Positions 24,106 to 36,673 of a stretch of DNA of 64,000 nucleotides are shown one piece after another. Source of the DNA: Aphelocoma coerulescens (taxonomy: Eukaryota > Chordata > Aves > Passeriformes > Corvidae); contig NW_027184085.1 of NCBI RefSeq assembly GCF_041296385.1, positions 55,147,109 through 55,211,108 on the forward strand. The letters run 5' to 3'. The notes beneath the pieces were generated by a model. That model saw only the letters and a program-made list of their open reading frames with translations, did no database searches and was not told the origin of the DNA. Position 1 is the stretch's first letter, and each line of letters starts with the position of its first letter. The translations under genes were made by a program, and so were the position numbers.

Positions 24106-27100
24106 AAGACTAACGCTCTACATAAATGCTACTGAATATTTTAAATTCTTATTAGAAAATGTGGAAATAAAAATAAGGGAAAATGATTGATTTTCACAGA
24201 TGAAGTTGTGTCTGGAAATGAAAGTAATTTCAATTGTATCAAGAGCTAAAAAGGTAGGCTATGTCATTCAGCCATTACCTTTGAGTTACATTCAGTTTCT
24301 GTCAAACAGAAAACAAGGCCTTCTACTCAAAGCTCTGCAGAATGCGCATTTATTCCAGTTTTCCACTGTAAATTGTAAGGAGATAGGTTTGAGCTCAAGT
24401 GAATCTTCAAGCTCTGTGATTTTTAAGAATTGGTCTCAATGCAGCAATGAAAAGTTTTCATGCCCCACCACCTCTACCAAAGAACTGATCTGGTGGATGC
24501 TTAGATGGCACTGTACATAGCAATAAAGTGATGCCAGGCCGAACCAATGTTGCTCTAGTAAATGTAGCCCAGAATCCCCAGTGTTCTGAATAGACTCATG
24601 CCCCAGGGCAGTACATGGAATTCAAGATAGAAACTTGAAAGTATATCTCCTGATGTTACTCCCCCAAACCTTAAGAAATACAGTTTGAAAAAAATCCCAG
24701 GACTTTGCAAAAAGGTAACAAAAATCACCGCAAGGTCTTCATTATTACAGTGGAAATGAACTCTCCTCCTCTTTTTACTTTACATTATCTTATATATCTG
24801 CATAGCTCAAGGTCTGAACTATGATAAGTCTGAAGTTCCAAAGGGAAGCAGGGGCACATGCTTCAGGAGCATATAGTTGTTTAAAGAGTTCTCTGATTCC
24901 TTTGTAGAGTTTTGCTAAATTCTTAAAGTTTTTCTGAGAATGAGGTAAAATCTACTACAGCAGCAAGACATTGCAGTTATAGTGATTTTGGGATCTTTCA
25001 GTCTATTTTTGCAGGAAGTACCAATCTTTGCACATGAAAACAAACCCCTCTCTGTTACTTTTTAGTGACCTGTTCTTCAGTTCACTAGGTCCCTTAGTTG
25101 ATAAAGATGCCTCTTGTAGAAAGTTGCCATGCACTTCATCCTGTGCAGACACCACACTGCTCAGCCAGCAAGATGAGGTAATCAAAAATCATAGAGTTTA
25201 TTTAGCCTGAATAAACATATTCTGCCTCTCAGGAGGGCTCTCAAGTTGGGCTCATTGCTACACCAACTGTAGTCATGTAGCTTTTGGATGGTCTGAGCAG
25301 AATAGCTGCAAGTGTGGAATGGCTGTGTTTCGTGGAATGTACCAGGTAAATATACCTTCAGCAGATCAAATTTGTGGAGAAAAATCCCTTCTCATTAACT
25401 CTGGCTTGCTTATGATTAAAACCACTTGTTGTTCTAATCTGTGTTACATACCCAACTGAATAAAAAATCAGTGTGTTGATACAGAAATTAGTATGGAGGC
25501 TTAAGTCTCAACACATCCATGGGTGATGGTTACTTGCAGTTAAAATTCCACAGGAAAAACTGAAACCTACTACTTCATATTACTTGAACAAGGAAGATGA
25601 AGAGGCCAATCTGGCTTTGGAGGGAGAGAAACCACATATATAGCAATTGACAAATGTGGCACAAACAATCAAAGGCTCTTAGCATCAGGCTCTGAAATTA
25701 GCCATGACTCATATGACTTATGTGTGCATTAGGAGCGTGGCAGAGTGCATCCCAACAGATGCCACTGTGGCTCCAGAGGAGAGGCTCTTTGAACCCTTTT
25801 GTGGCCAGGAGGAACAAGGATGTGCCTGGTCACTGCTGAGGCCCACGCGGTTGCCGTTCTTCTCCCGTGTGCCTTTTCCTTGTCATCTGCCGGAAACTGG
25901 AGGGGTCCTTTCAGCACCAGGCCCTACTTCTATCCACTCCCTGCTCTCTCCTGCCATTATTGTATCTGTTCTCCATGGAAGTGTCACTCCAACAGCTCAA
26001 CCCCCTTGAAAAGCCATGTCCTCCCCACATCCACCCTTACCTTCTCGGATTGTGTAGAGAAGGTAGGATGGAGAAAGTCTGAAGGTGTACTGGGGTGCCA
26101 TGGAACTTGCTCTGGGCACACTCCTGTGCTGTAACCCAGCTGCATGAGCTGACTGCTCTGCTCTTCACATCTGCAAATATTCCTTAGCCTGACAGCTTTA
26201 CAAATGGTAATTTGTTCAGTTAAGGCAGTTGTCCCTTGTTTGTGTAGAAGATGATGATAGACAAATTTGGAACTCCCTAAATTCTAATTGTGCCTTGGGA
26301 AGGGGATGAGTGTGTGCCATTTATATGCCCTGCAGGATTTGAAGATGCAGAAATTCTGATGGAGTGAAATTCTCACCGGGTGAAGTGTTCATTCTCAGTT
26401 TACTTTTAGCCCTCCAAGCTGCAGCGTTACTGTTACATATTGCTTGGATAAAACTTGGATGCCCCTGATCACACGGCAGGAACTCCTTTGTGGAAACTTA
26501 AGGTAACACATTTAATTTAAAGTGCTTTGGTGGTGACAAAACCTTGGTATGAAAATTTAATCTTATAATTACTCCTGCACCACGTAATTTTTATACAGAA
26601 AAAAAAGCAAGCTGTAGTGCTGCTAAAGACTTTACTGCCCTTCAAGGGCAAACTGTTCTTACTGTTTCAAATTTCAATGTGACTGTGATTTTTTGGAAAT
26701 GATTGCTTATGGTTGAGTTTTTTTCAAAGACTGTATAGACATTATGGACTCTAAAGTTCGGTTTCAAGGTATGGTATTTAAATCATACCTAAGGGAACTA
26801 ATGAAAAAGGCAAATGATTTAACAGGTTTTTGTCTGATACGTCAAATATACTGAAGCTAGAACTAGTAGGAAGTCTAATGCTGGTTTTGTCACTGGCCTT
26901 ATCTCATTTTCATAGATAATTTATACTCATCTATGTCTATTTCATTTTCCTTTAAATTAGAATAATAATATGAAGCTGTTGTAAAGATGAATTACTGATG
27001 TTTTAGCAAGGTAATACTCAAGTAGCTTGTCAATACTTTCCTCAAAATGGAATTAAACACTGAGGAATCAGTATTTTACTCTTCTGTTATCTACTCCCAG

Positions 27101-27873
27101 CTGGCCTGAGCGGCTGTGGTTGGAGCATGTGCATGTGCTTTTATGTGTTCTGTTCCAGCCAGCAGCTGACATTTGACTGATAGATAATGCATCATTCTTA
27201 ACCTCACTGTCTTCAGAAAGCAGTCCTATAGCCTCTTGCCCCCCACCCCTCATCTAGATTTGTTCACTTGATATAATGGCACTTTCCTCCATTTCTTCAA
27301 AGTGGAGGTTGTTTATTCAGTAATTCTCTAACCACACACATTCTTTCTGATTTGAAAAATATATTTTCAAGATACAGTCTGGCAAAGGAATTTGAAATAT
27401 CTGTGTAAGATTTTTAATAGCTAAATGACCTTTGTTTTTCATGCACTTGCTTTATATTCTGCTGTGAAATAGCTCTACATCAGGTCTTCAAGAGCAAAAT
27501 GAAAATTTCTTACAGGAACAAGGCTTTTTATTAAACGTTTCACAGGACCCTCTTTCCCCAGAAAACATGATCCCACAAGAAAAGGAGATAATTGAATTTG
27601 TGGAGTCTAGTGGGGAAATATGAAAAATATAGAAGCTTAGCCACAGATTTTTTTGTTAAAACAGTGGCTGAAAGATGCTGCTGTTGAACATGGTATTTTG
27701 CACATTGTCACATATCTTGACCTTTCTGGAAAGGATACCACCTAAGTCAGTGGTTTTGAATTTTGATGTACTGGAAAGGTGACATCAGTCAGGACCTCTA
27801 CAAACACCTGCTTTATTGCCATGAAATGGGACTGCAAAAGTTTCCTGTATAGGGTAACTTAATTTCTGCCCAA
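24106..27873. other. Unassigned DNA, no gene recognised
   Basis: No domain, RNA gene or known repeat is visible. A locally GC-richer patch at 25730-26110 has overlapping open frames in several registers, none recognisable. Confidence 0.5.
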
Positions 27874-27927
<54 letters not shown>

Positions 27928-27928
27928 T
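27874..27928 (+). repeat. (ATT)n microsatellite
   Basis: About 18 perfect ATT units. Confidence 0.97.
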
Positions 27929-28702
27929 TCTTAATTACGATTCATTCTTTATCAGTTCACTGAAAAACTGATTTTTTGTCATAGCAGCTTTCTCCTTCTG
28001 ATATTTCTTTTTTTTGGTTATTTACTGCTAATCGGAGGTGATAATTCTCAGTGATATACTGGCCCTCTCATTGTTGATCCAGCATGCTGGACACAGTCCT
28101 AGATGAATTTTCTCTACTCCTTATTATGTTGAAAGTGGCCTTATGGCTTCAGAGCACAAGATTTGGAAGAGGCTGGTGGGTGGGTATTGTATTTGTGTAG
28201 AACAAGCTGCAGTGGATAGGAAGCTGGAATTTCAGATCAGAAGAAATAAGTGGTGTGAGAGAAGTAGTGGGTGGGGAAACTACCTTTTTGGGTTCCTCAG
28301 CACTGCAAACATGGCATGCCAATGAAAAATCACAATCCTTGTTCATCCCACCCATCCATGGTGTATGGCAAGCTTATGAGAGGCCATTGCTGCAATGTGG
28401 CTTCTGCAAAAGGGGCTGAAGGCTTACAGCTCTCTTAGAATAAAAACAGCTGTCAGGTTGTGCTTCCCCCAGGAAAATTTCAGGGTCTCAATGAATGGAG
28501 AGGACACATCCAGATGTCTCCCTTGGCAAAGAGATTCATGTTGTCAGTGATGTGGGTTGAAATTAGAGGGTCTGAAGCTGTGACAGCCACCATCCTGCCT
28601 TATTCCCTGGGGAGTGAACTGGAAAATATTCAAAGCTCAAATGTACTGCTCTTGCTTGAGAAAACATCATTTTGACAGGGCTGCAACAGATTCCTCTTCT
28701 TT
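27929..28702. other. Unassigned DNA
   Basis: No gene or repeat is recognised. Opposed open frames at 28143-28355 are without domains. Confidence 0.5.
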
Positions 28703-28707
28703 GACCT

Positions 28708-29377
28708 TGTCTTGGTGTGACTTTATGATGTGTACGCCATATCGCTTCCTTATACCCAGAAATTAATTTTTGTGCCTTTCTATGCCTTTAAACTGAGCCT
28801 GAGAGGGGGGAGGAAAAAACTGAGCAAAACTTTTTCAAAGCAGTTTGCAGCTTGTTCAAGGTCACAAGAGATAGAGACTTTTCTTTCAACTGCAGGAGGA
28901 GAGGGAAAGGGAAGGGAAGCACCCGGCTTGCTTTCCTTTCCAGTTGGCTTTCAGCAGTTTTTTTCCTCAGCTCCTTTTCCTCTGGAGACTTGAACTTTTG
29001 TTTTCCTGGGACTTCATTTTTTTCCTTTTCCCTCTGCTGGACTGTTTCAACATCAGAATACATTGGGAGGAATTTCCACCGAGGCCTTGGCCCTGGAGGT
29101 GGGCCTACCACCTTGTCCCACCTCCAGGGAGGGGGAGAGAGAGAGAGAGATCTACAGAAGGACTCTGAAATTTTCCCAGGTTTCTCTCAGCAGAGTGAGA
29201 GGTTTTACTATTTAGCATCATTATCCTTTTTACTGGGTGTTTGTTAAATAAATAGTTTTTATTTCTTCCACTTTCCTTTGAGGAAAATTTATTTTTTCCC
29301 GAACCTGGTGGGGGAGGGAGGGTTGTAACCTGCCTTCTCTCAGAGGATGTATTTCTAGATTTGGCCAAACTGGAACA
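28708..29377 (+). mobile_element. Solo LTR of an endogenous retrovirus with 5-bp target duplication
   Basis: It begins TGTCTTGGTG and ends CTGGAACA, so it has the TG...CA termini of an LTR. It is bracketed by the perfect direct repeat GACCT (28703-28707 and 29378-29382). A polyadenylation signal AATAAA lies at 29247-29252, about 125 bp before the 3' end, as expected of an R/U5 junction. No internal retroviral sequence flanks it, so this is a solo LTR left by recombination. A 5-bp duplication is typical of ERVL-type (class III) elements, but that class call is tentative. It contains a perfect 13-bp inverted repeat (29091-29129). Confidence 0.85.
29091..29129 (+). repeat. Perfect 13-bp inverted repeat (hairpin) within LTR
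   Basis: Arm CCCTGGAGGTGGG (29091-29103) pairs exactly with CCCACCTCCAGGG (29117-29129) around a 13-nt loop. It is followed by GA-repeat sequence. Confidence 0.9.
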
Positions 29378-29382
29378 GACCT

Positions 29383-32189
29383 GCATACAAGGAAACAGTC
29401 CATGAAACACTTTAACCCGGTTTATAAACTTCCTCTGCTCAAAGACAAACCCAACCTCAGTATTCTCAGCCTATCTACATCCTTATCAAGCCCATAGATG
29501 TAAATTGGTCTATTGATTCTTGGAGGACCTCAGGAACAGCAGGTACAGATTCAAAGAGGCAGATGGGCTTTTGTGCTCTAGCGCTGGCTTCCCCCTATGT
29601 AAAGGGTTCTCTTTCCTAGTTCCAGAGGAATTTTCTAGCTCTGAATTCCTTCCCATGCTGAAGGTTCCGCTCTGAACTCTGGAAATCCAGAAGAGGTTGG
29701 TTTCCTCAGACTCTTACTGGAGTCAATAAGGAGAGAGGAGCTCTCCCTAGGAATCAGTTCAAACTTCGTTACGTTTTTGCATGTAATTTCCTGAAAATCT
29801 GATTTTCAAACTGGTCCCTGTGAGGAGAAAGATTGAAGATATTAATCTTTTCATTCTGGCCTAGGATCACAATGAGTTAACTCTGTATTTATGTATGTTT
29901 GCATATTTACAAATAACCAGATACTGTGATTGGGCCCACAAGTTGACTTAACAGTTCAAAGCAAAACCAAGGTCTGGATTTGTCTGAAGTTTAGGGATAC
30001 ATAAGGAATTTTCAGGCCTGAAAGTTCAACCTTGATTATAGTTGATTTGGAACTTCACTTAAGATAAAAAATGAAAGGATGTGTTTAACTACAAAAGATT
30101 TCTGCTGACAGAATTCAAAAGCAAGCATAGATTGTAGATTCATTAGAGACTCTACTGAGAAGAAGGACAAGAAGCAGTTATGTCTTTTATTTTAAAATCT
30201 TACATATATTTTTCTTTTAGATAATAGATTTCTTCCCAAAGAGAAAATGACAATGACATGTTAAGTCAGCACCAGGAGGCCTGCATTTGTTCCTGCTGTG
30301 ATGGAATAAGAGGCTCATTGAGAAAAAACTTAGTAAAGACAGAGTAAGCAATTGTAGGAGAGAGAACTTGTTCCCAAGCTTGTTTTGTCAAGCTTTCATA
30401 GCTATGGCCCTGTGTGTAAATTGCTTCTGGATTATTTATTTTAAGCAATCTTGCATTCTGACTTTGTAACATAGGTGTTATGAGGTAGGTTTGAATTTTT
30501 GTCCTAAATAGCTCACCTAAACTGGGCATCTATTTATAATGGAAGACAACCTAAATTAAAAGAATTAATTTTTTTACAAAATTTATTACTGTGAGAATAA
30601 TGTAATGTGTTATTAAAAGCTGTTGTCATGAAACAGTCATGGTGTCTGCAAGATTGATGATCTCAGGATGGCAGACAGCAATTTTTAACAGGTCAGAAGA
30701 TGACAAAAAGGTCTGGAAATTTTAACTTCTGAAAGCTGGAAGGTAAATTTAGGAATGAAACATTTTAGTGCATATGGAGTTATGTTTCTGATAAAGAGTA
30801 AAATCTGTACAAAATCCTGTCTTTTGCTCCACAGGCCACAGTTTTGGAGGTAGAATGTGGATTTGTTGTAACTATATTAATAAAATTAAAATTTGGGGAA
30901 ATTTGAAGTTGTTTGCAATCCTATTCAAATATCACCCCACAGATCCATTTCTGGTAATTAGGAAATTCACATCAAAACTACAATATCTGTTTACAGTTCA
31001 CTTCCACACAGAGCAAGAAATTTAGATTTCTTTAAAGAAAGTTTTCAAAACAGAGGCCAAAATTCATCTGAGAATGGAATAGCACCTTAAAAATTAGGAA
31101 GTGCCAACAGGTGTCAGCTCTAACAACTTTCTCTCCTTCAGGACTAGAACTTCATTCAAACTAAACTTCTTATATCTAGAAGGCTTCATATGCCTATAAT
31201 TTCCTCTATCTATATATATTTAATTTCTGCTTTCAGAAACAGTAAAGTTCAACAGCAAGAGTCAATCTTTGATTTGGAGGCAAGATTTATGTCAGAAAAA
31301 TGACACTGTATATATATTTTCATCAAAACCAAAAGGAGACAATAATTTGTCTAGGCTTAGAGGCATGAAATGTTCTCCAAGGTTAATTGTTTAGCCTATT
31401 AAAACTAATTTACTTCCTTTTTTATAAAGCAGCAGTCCCATTATAAAATGAAGTCCCATTAATGTGCTAAACAGTCTCACATAGTCTGTAGTAAAGAGCA
31501 TCTACTGAGTAGAAAAAAAACCAGCAGTATGATATATGAAGGTCACTTGAAGCAGTTTATTCCTAACTTGTCATCTAATTTGGTTTTTATATCTGAACTT
31601 AAGGTCCCGTATCGGGTTTTTTCACGCTTCTAATATACTTGCTTTTATTTTATTTTGAAAGTTCAGAGAAAGTTTCTAAATTTGGCCATTGTACAGAACT
31701 GGTTTTAGCTAAATATTAAGAAAGGCAGCTGCCTGTGGCTGTTGGTTACCTGGGCCAGGCATGGTCCTGGGGTCTGATTGATCTGTGCTGAAAGAGAAGA
31801 CGAAGAGCAACCTGTGCTGCCTTAGCAGTTGGTGTTTGCTGCTGGTTTTGTACTTTGCATGTCAAGGAATATTCTGGTGAATACCTGCATGACCCAAGAC
31901 AGCACAGTTCCTATTTCTGTCCCATTGATGGCAGCCGAAGATGCTAGTGTTTAATTCAGTGTCTGTCCCTGGGTTTCCTGACCTAGTCTCCTCCTTCCTA
32001 TTCATGGTGGGAAGATGTCAGCTCCAGCCCAAGCTCTCTGCATTCCCCATTATGGGCCTTCAGGCTGAGCATGCAGAGATTGGGTAGTTTTTATCCAGAG
32101 AATGAAAATGTAGTCGATGTGGGAAGGTGGAGTTTTCAAAGGAAAGCTGCAGAATGGATAAATAGGTCCTGTTCCCTTTTGTCTTTCCT
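29383..32189. other. Unassigned AT-rich DNA
   Basis: No gene or repeat is recognised. The minus-strand frame of 87 codons at 30266-30529 is without a domain. Confidence 0.5.
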
Positions 32190-32199
32190 TATTCTTTTC

Positions 32200-32598
32200 A
32201 ATCCCATTGGAATACGGTTAGGTCTGGCTCTGCTGGTCCAAGAGTAAGTAGTAGTAGTTTCGTGGCCAAGAAGGCTAAGATAATGAATGGTTGGACTCTA
32301 ATTATAAAGGTTGTGATGAAAATTGCTTTTTGTGTTGGTTGTTTGTATTGCAGGTGGCTTTGGCTTGCTATGATTATGTGAGATAGTAGTCAGCAGGACA
32401 GTACTCACAGGGGGATAAAATTTGGTCAATGCCAGTTCTTTGGGCCAGTGTTTTGAGGGGGGATGTTATGCTAGGAGTAGTGATTGTAGGCTGAGGGTGG
32501 TGATTAGGAGCTTGTGTGAGGTGGCCTTAGCTCACAGGAATTTTGGGCAAGGGGATAGAAAGACTGTGGGGAGGAATGCAATCATTGATTTTTAACAT
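32200..32598 (-). pseudogene. ND4: Nuclear mitochondrial copy (numt) of ND4, N-terminal part
   Basis: The minus strand starts at the ND4 initiation codon (ATG at 32598-32596) and runs through roughly the first 130 codons. Features include a TPW-like region, a GTGIDQI-type segment (GGCATTGACCAAATTTTATC), CAPSQ/ASQSHLQYK-type residues, and VQPFIILAF (GTCCAACCATTCATTATCTT). ND4 is a membrane subunit of mitochondrial respiratory complex I. Frameshifts and stops in the nuclear code, and its setting among nuclear repeats, show a dead nuclear copy. The left end is uncertain, somewhere in 32150-32220. Confidence 0.9.
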
Positions 32599-32770
32599 TG
32601 TATGAGGTTTAGGTTATGTAAGCAGTCAGAACCATGGATTCATGTAGAGGCAGTTAGTGTTGCTAGGCCTGAGTACACTTTGCAGGCTGGCAATACTAAC
32701 ACGAGTAGGGTTATTAGGGTGGATGGTGTTGCTTGGTGTCCAGTAAGCCACATTAATAGGGCACTAGTCC
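32592..32770 (-). pseudogene. ND4L: Numt of ND4L, C-terminal part, overlapping ND4
   Basis: The minus strand encodes ALLMWLTGHQ, then SACE-like and HGSD-HLHNLNL-like residues up to the ND4L stop. The stop overlaps the ND4 start by seven bases (ATGTTAA), the arrangement found in vertebrate mitochondrial genomes. The N-terminal half is missing. An internal nuclear-code stop and substitutions show that it is not functional. Confidence 0.88.
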
Positions 32771-32787
32771 TCTTTTCGACCATGACT

Positions 32788-33230
32788 AATGCATGATCTA
32801 CTGGACAATGAGACATTATCCAACTAACCTTTCCCACATCATGCTTCCTTGTGACAATAGCAATCACAACAAAACTAGGACTAGTACCATTCTACTCATG
32901 ATTCCCAGAAATGTTTCAAGGCTCATCCCTAACCACTGGTTAATGAAATTTTCCCCAATCACCATTCCCTTCCTAACATCTCACTCACTGAACTCAACAC
33001 TATCAACTGCTAGAGCTGTCACCTCAGTAGCCCTAAGGGGACAAATAGAACTAAAATAAACACAAATTTGAAAAATCCTAGCCTTCTCATCATCTCATCT
33101 TCGGCTTAGGCTGAATAGCCATTATCATCATCTATACATCAAAGCTCACTCTACCAACTTCCTTTCTATACTCCCTAATGACCACCACTCAACACAGCCA
33201 AGGCTTTAAAACCATCAGCAATAATAACCA
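32788..33230 (+). pseudogene. ND2: Numt of ND2, middle part
   Basis: The plus strand encodes, across frame changes: TGQWDI at about 32797 (TGA read as Trp, the vertebrate mitochondrial code), TKLGLVPF (32870-32893), a QGSSLTTG segment (32919-32941), FLTSHSLN (32968-32991), LGWMAIIIIY (33107-33136), and a YSLMTTT segment near 33170. Bird ND2 is the same complex I protein family but lies several kb from ND4 in mitochondrial DNA. Here it abuts ND4L/ND4 in the opposite orientation. The right end is at about 33230. Confidence 0.9.
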
Positions 33231-34074
33231 CACCTCTGTGACACACAGAGGTGGTTTGTATGATCTAAGGACCCCCACCACAACAGTAAGGAATTCAGTC
33301 CCTGCATGACTAAAGTGGTTTTTGAACAAACCCTAAAAGTCAGTGGGGAGAACCAGCAGTTATGGTGTCATAGTGTAATAATCAAAAAGGTTTTTCAGAT
33401 GTGTTTACATAAGAAATATAAGGAGAACTGTATAATGATGAAAGTTTTAAAGGTAGTGATCCTGCTTTTTAAGAAAATACTTTATGGTTGACTAGAAAGG
33501 TTGTTTGTTGGCTCTTATTGAAGGGACATTTAAAAGCATTAGTTAAACTATGTTGAATTAGTAAGAATAAACAGAAAGAAAAAAGAGCTGCCTATATCAA
33601 AGACATTATTACATGTGCTAAAGAATGAAATATGCATGGATAGCTCTTATGTACCATCCTATTCACCTGAGAACAACTTGCTTCTTACACTTATATTTGT
33701 AATATATATGAAGAACCGTTTTTCATTACATTTGATTTCAGCACGGGTGACATCTCAAATAGCCAGAAACATCTGCAGTGTTCCTAAAAGCGATAGAGTG
33801 GTTTTATTTCCTTAAAATTATTCCAGCAAAAGACCAGGTATAGATAATTGTTAGAGGCAGGTAGTAAAATTACAAAAGTTTGGGTTGTTTATTTATTTAT
33901 TTTGTTGACTGGCTTTTTTAGGGGCATTTAGACTCAGCAGCTATTTCCAATTTATGTTTGGAATGAAAGAACTGAATGCTCCTGTCCAAGCTGGTGATTA
34001 TGAATTAAATGGAACACTTGGCATCTGTAACAAAAGAAAGATGAGAAGATGCTAAAGATAGTCATGTAAAATCA
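33231..34074. other. Unassigned AT-rich DNA
   Basis: A small palindrome, CCTCTGTGACACACAGAGG, lies just after the numt (33233-33251). No gene is recognised. Confidence 0.5.
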
Positions 34075-34210
34075 CAGGATTAATTTAGGGTAAGAAAGAT
34101 CTTGGAAGGTTATGTAGTCCAGCCTACTTCTTAAAGTGAGACTCATCTCAAAACTGGACCACATTCCTCAGCATCTGAGTCAGTAGAGGTTTGGAAATCT
34201 CCAAAGCTAT
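34075..34210 (-). mobile_element. Short old CR1 3' fragment
   Basis: A diverged reverse complement of the CR1 tail is visible: CACAGGATTAATTTAGGG, GATCTTGGAAGGTTATGTAG, TCCAGCCTAC, then TCTCCAAAGCTATGATGACA. Only about 135 bp can be followed. Confidence 0.65.
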
Positions 34211-35933
34211 GATGACAGGTTTTTTCAACAAGTTTTAACAATCCCAAAATTGGAAATTGAATTAGGAATGAGATTCAACATTCAGATAAGATGTATTGAG
34301 GTAAGAGGCAGCTGAAAGCGTGTGTGAAGGGCTCATTGCAGTTTGGAGGCTTCTTAATCAGAGATGCTCCTAATCATTCTTTTTGATCAGAGATCCTCTG
34401 ATCTGTGTATGGGGCTGGCAGGGAAAGCAGCAGATCGGAGAATTTGTCAAGCCTTGATGGTTTTTGTAACTCATGCTCTTAAACCCATGAATTCCATAGA
34501 GGATTGTGGAAAGAACAGCATTACATCTGTCAGCTGATGATAAAAGGATGATGCTGACAGCTTTTTATTAGGTTTATAGTCAAATTACATGTTTCAGGAT
34601 AGTATGTGGGAATCTTTTTTAACTTTTCCATGTACAACTAGTAAAACATAGTGTAGTAAAGATAGCAATGGTTACAAACATGTAAGAAAACACTTTGGAA
34701 GCTGGACACCATATGAGGAGAATGTAAGTTCTGCAGTCCTGAGCGAAATCCCTCTTTCTATTGATGCTGGTTTTATTGATGCCCTAAATTAACTCACCAA
34801 ACTGCTAGACAGGAAGATTTGTTTAGAAAGGAGACGTATCTTTCAACTGCAGAGGAGCATGAGGGCTAGAATAGACCTTCCTTTGCACTGTTTGGGCAGG
34901 GAGCAGATAAGTGGTAGTGTGTGTTTTTCGGTAATGTGCTTCTCTATGGCATGGGGCACTGAGTGCTGTGGCGGGGACCACACATCACTGGACCAGGCCC
35001 CATGTGGAGCAGTATCTACAAGCCTCAACTCAGTCAAATCTGTGTTAAAACTCCAGTTTTGCAGACAGGTTTATGTTACTGGATATTGTCTTCTCTTCCT
35101 TCTAAATTGCTTCTGGTCCCAGAGCTTTCTTAAGTGTGGGACTGTGGATTGACAAGAAAAGTTTGCTCTAAATTTGTTCAGGAAGGCAGGATGCTAAGGC
35201 ACAGAAAAGTAAGTGATATCTAAACACTACATCATTTACACCTCTTGTTTATTTGAAGGCGTTTGTATGGTTTCTTCTCACATTCGTGTCAGCATGTTGC
35301 CTTCTTCAGGGGTGTGTCATCCATTCTTACAAAGGGCCTGCTGGAGGCTGAAGTCACAGTGACTACCTGGAGGGAGGGAAAATAATTTGCTTAAGACTGG
35401 AAATACCTACCTGAAATTTATTGTATTATATTTTGTTGTCATACATTTCAAGGGCTGAAGAAGCTTGGATCAAGTCACATCGTTACAAGACATTTTTTAA
35501 TACATTGGTATCTTTGAAGCTCAAATGGGCTTAGTAAGGAACTATTTGTGTTTGAAACATGCACTACAGAAGGTGTGTTTGTAATATTGTAGACAAAGAG
35601 TTGATCTGTGAAGCATCTTCAGGTAATGTCAAATATTCTACCTTAAATTCTAATGACAACTACTCTCTTATTTTTTTCTTTTTTTTTTTTTTTGCTGACA
35701 CAGAGAATAAATGTTTTCCACACAAGCAAGAACATTGATGGTGAGAGTAGTTGTTTCTTCAGCTCTCAAAATTTGAACTTTTTTTTGAGATTTCTTGTCT
35801 TTTTCATTTTTAGCTCATGTGATCTTCACTTTATTCTAACAATTTTAAAACAAATGTTGCCTGTTCAAAGGAAAAGAAATTTCTGTGTCACATACCTCTG
35901 TTGAACCAACAGGTTCAGTGCAGAAATGAGGCA
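34211..35933. other. Unassigned DNA
   Basis: No gene is recognised. There is a T-rich run near 35672-35693. The open frame at 34859-35152 is without a domain. Confidence 0.5.
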
Positions 35934-36524
35934 CTGAGGTTTAACCCCAGACAGCAAGCAAGCCCCAGGGAACCTCTCCCGCACTCCCTCACCAGCAGGA
36001 TCGGGGAGAGAATTGGAAGGACAAAGCTGGAAGACTCACAGGTTGAGATATAGACAGTTTAATAGAGAAAACAAAATCCATGTACACAAGCAAAGCAAAA
36101 CAAGGAATTAATTCACTGCTTCCCATGGCAGGCAGGTGTTCAGCCATCTCCAGGAGAGCAGGGCCCCATCACGTGTAACACTTGCTTGGGAAGACAAATG
36201 CCATCACTCCAAATATTCCCCCCTTCCTCTTTCTTCCCTCCAACTTTATGTATTGAGCACAATGTCACATGGTCTGTAATGTCCCTTTGGTCAGTTAGGG
36301 TCACCTGTCCCAGCTGTGCCTCCTCCCAGCCTCCCATGCACTCCCAACTCCCTCACCAGTGTGGAAGTACAAACAGCAGAAAAGGCCTTGGCTCTGTGTA
36401 AGCCCTGCTCAGCAATAGCAAAAACACTGCTGTGTTATCAAACCTGCATTCAGCACAAATCCAAAACATAGCCCCTTGCCAGCCACTGTGAAGAAAATTA
36501 ACTCTACCCCAGTTGACATCAGCA
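35934..36524 (-). mobile_element. Solo LTR, same family as the 2.4 kb ERV, reverse orientation
   Basis: The left edge GAGGTTTAACCCCAGAC is the reverse complement of the LTR 3' end seen at about 2976 and 3893. Next come AGATATAGACAGTTTAATAG and GCAGGCAGGTGTTCAGCCAT. At the U3 side come TCAGCACAAATCCAAAACAT and AAGAAAATTAACTCTACCCC. It is fuller than the 2.4 kb copies. Direct repeats AGGCA lie at 35929-35933 and 36526-36530 and probably represent the target duplication, with one or two bases of uncertainty at each edge. No internal sequence is attached, so it is a solo LTR. Confidence 0.85.
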
Positions 36525-36673
36525 TAGGCAGATAAAAAGGGGTTCAGTCTTGCACAGGCTTAATTAATGAGGACAACACAGTTGTAATTACATAATAGAA
36601 TCCAGGGTGTTATCAGTATTGATCACAAGGAAAGATCAAAAGCCCAGAGAAAAACACGTTGACAGAAAATGAC

